Shown: one piece after another, positions 6,562 through 6,633 of the stretch | How positions within the stretch are numbered: position 1 is the first letter of the stretch | Layout: the number at the start of each line of letters is the position of its first letter | Source of the DNA: an uncultured Bacteroidota bacterium | GTDB taxonomy: Bacteria; Bacteroidota; Bacteroidia; Chitinophagales; S012-47 | Direction: 5' to 3' | NCBI GenBank assembly: GCA_913062655.1 | Contig: CAJXXO010000149.1 | Span: 1 to 6,633, forward strand | DNA length: 6,633 bases | Translations under genes and position numbers: made by a program | The notes under the pieces: model-generated | The model's input: only the letters and a program-made list of their open reading frames with translations | Database searches by the model: none | What the model was told of the DNA's origin: nothing

Positions 6562-6633
6562 ATGTCATCCATTCTGTTAGCGTTCCAACAAGTCTTATTA
6601 CAGGCCAATGCGCCTGATAAAATCACGCTTGAG
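6562..6633 (+). CDS. 5' fragment of an unknown gene, runs off the window
   Basis: An ATG at 6562 opens a plus-strand frame that stays open to the window end, 24 codons in all, beginning MSSILLAFQQVLLQANAPDK. The start is amphipathic and helix-like without a signal peptide. It faces away from the leftward gene run, and the spacing suits a divergent promoter. The opposite strand also has an open frame here (6626-6441), but that one reads as Cys- and Asn-rich sequence with no protein-like character. Too little is present to assign a family. Confidence 0.45.
   Translation, partial: MSSILLAFQQVLLQANAPDKITLE

Noticed and set aside
6441..6626. 61-residue minus-strand frame upstream of the outer-membrane protein
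   Set aside because: It starts from GTG, is Cys/Asn-rich, resembles nothing, and lies over the likely promoter region and the better plus-strand start at 6562.

Overview
The window looks like a Bacteroidota chromosome fragment, or a metagenomic contig of that origin. The main evidence is the C-terminal half of a Bacteroidota-type putative porin (PF14121-like). Two short lipoprotein signals, the lack of clear Shine-Dalgarno sites and an outer-membrane barrel protein with an '...FAQ' signal peptide agree with this. No rRNA or tRNA gene, CRISPR array or recognisable transposase is visible.

Layout. Positions 1 to about 340 are AT-rich and carry, on the minus strand, the open-ended N-terminal part of an unrecognised one-helix membrane protein. 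Somewhere between about 320 and 365 the sequence changes abruptly into a mid-GC plus-strand frame, which is the 3' part of a porin gene without its 5' two thirds. The two sides do not belong to one gene arrangement, so this is either an insertion or rearrangement breakpoint or an assembly chimera. The porin ends at 989, tail to tail with a minus-strand run of five genes. Read in transcription order (right to left) these are: a small outer-membrane beta-barrel-like protein (6422-5634), a secreted NodB/CE4 polysaccharide deacetylase (about 5585-4548), a lipoprotein with two tandem Bax/glucosaminidase-like modules (4510-2720), an S41 peptidase lipoprotein of the Ser/His type (2703-1693), and a short-chain dehydrogenase resembling dihydropteridine reductase (1678-986). 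Gaps are 14 to about 50 bases, so one transcript is likely. To the right, 6423-6561 is a divergent intergenic region, and a plus-strand gene of unknown function probably starts at 6562 and runs off the window.

How the genes may work together: four of the five co-directional products carry export signals. They form a plausible envelope set acting on amino-sugar polymers (deacetylase plus tandem glucosaminidase-like lipoprotein) with an outer-membrane protein and a periplasmic protease. The cytoplasmic SDR at the end may be only a passenger. The most checkable oddities are the deacetylase start codon, which appears to be destroyed by one extra base (ATAG where ATG is expected), and the breakpoint at the left edge. 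The duplicated Bax-like lipoprotein is the most interesting protein. I found no convincing novel defence or mobile system.
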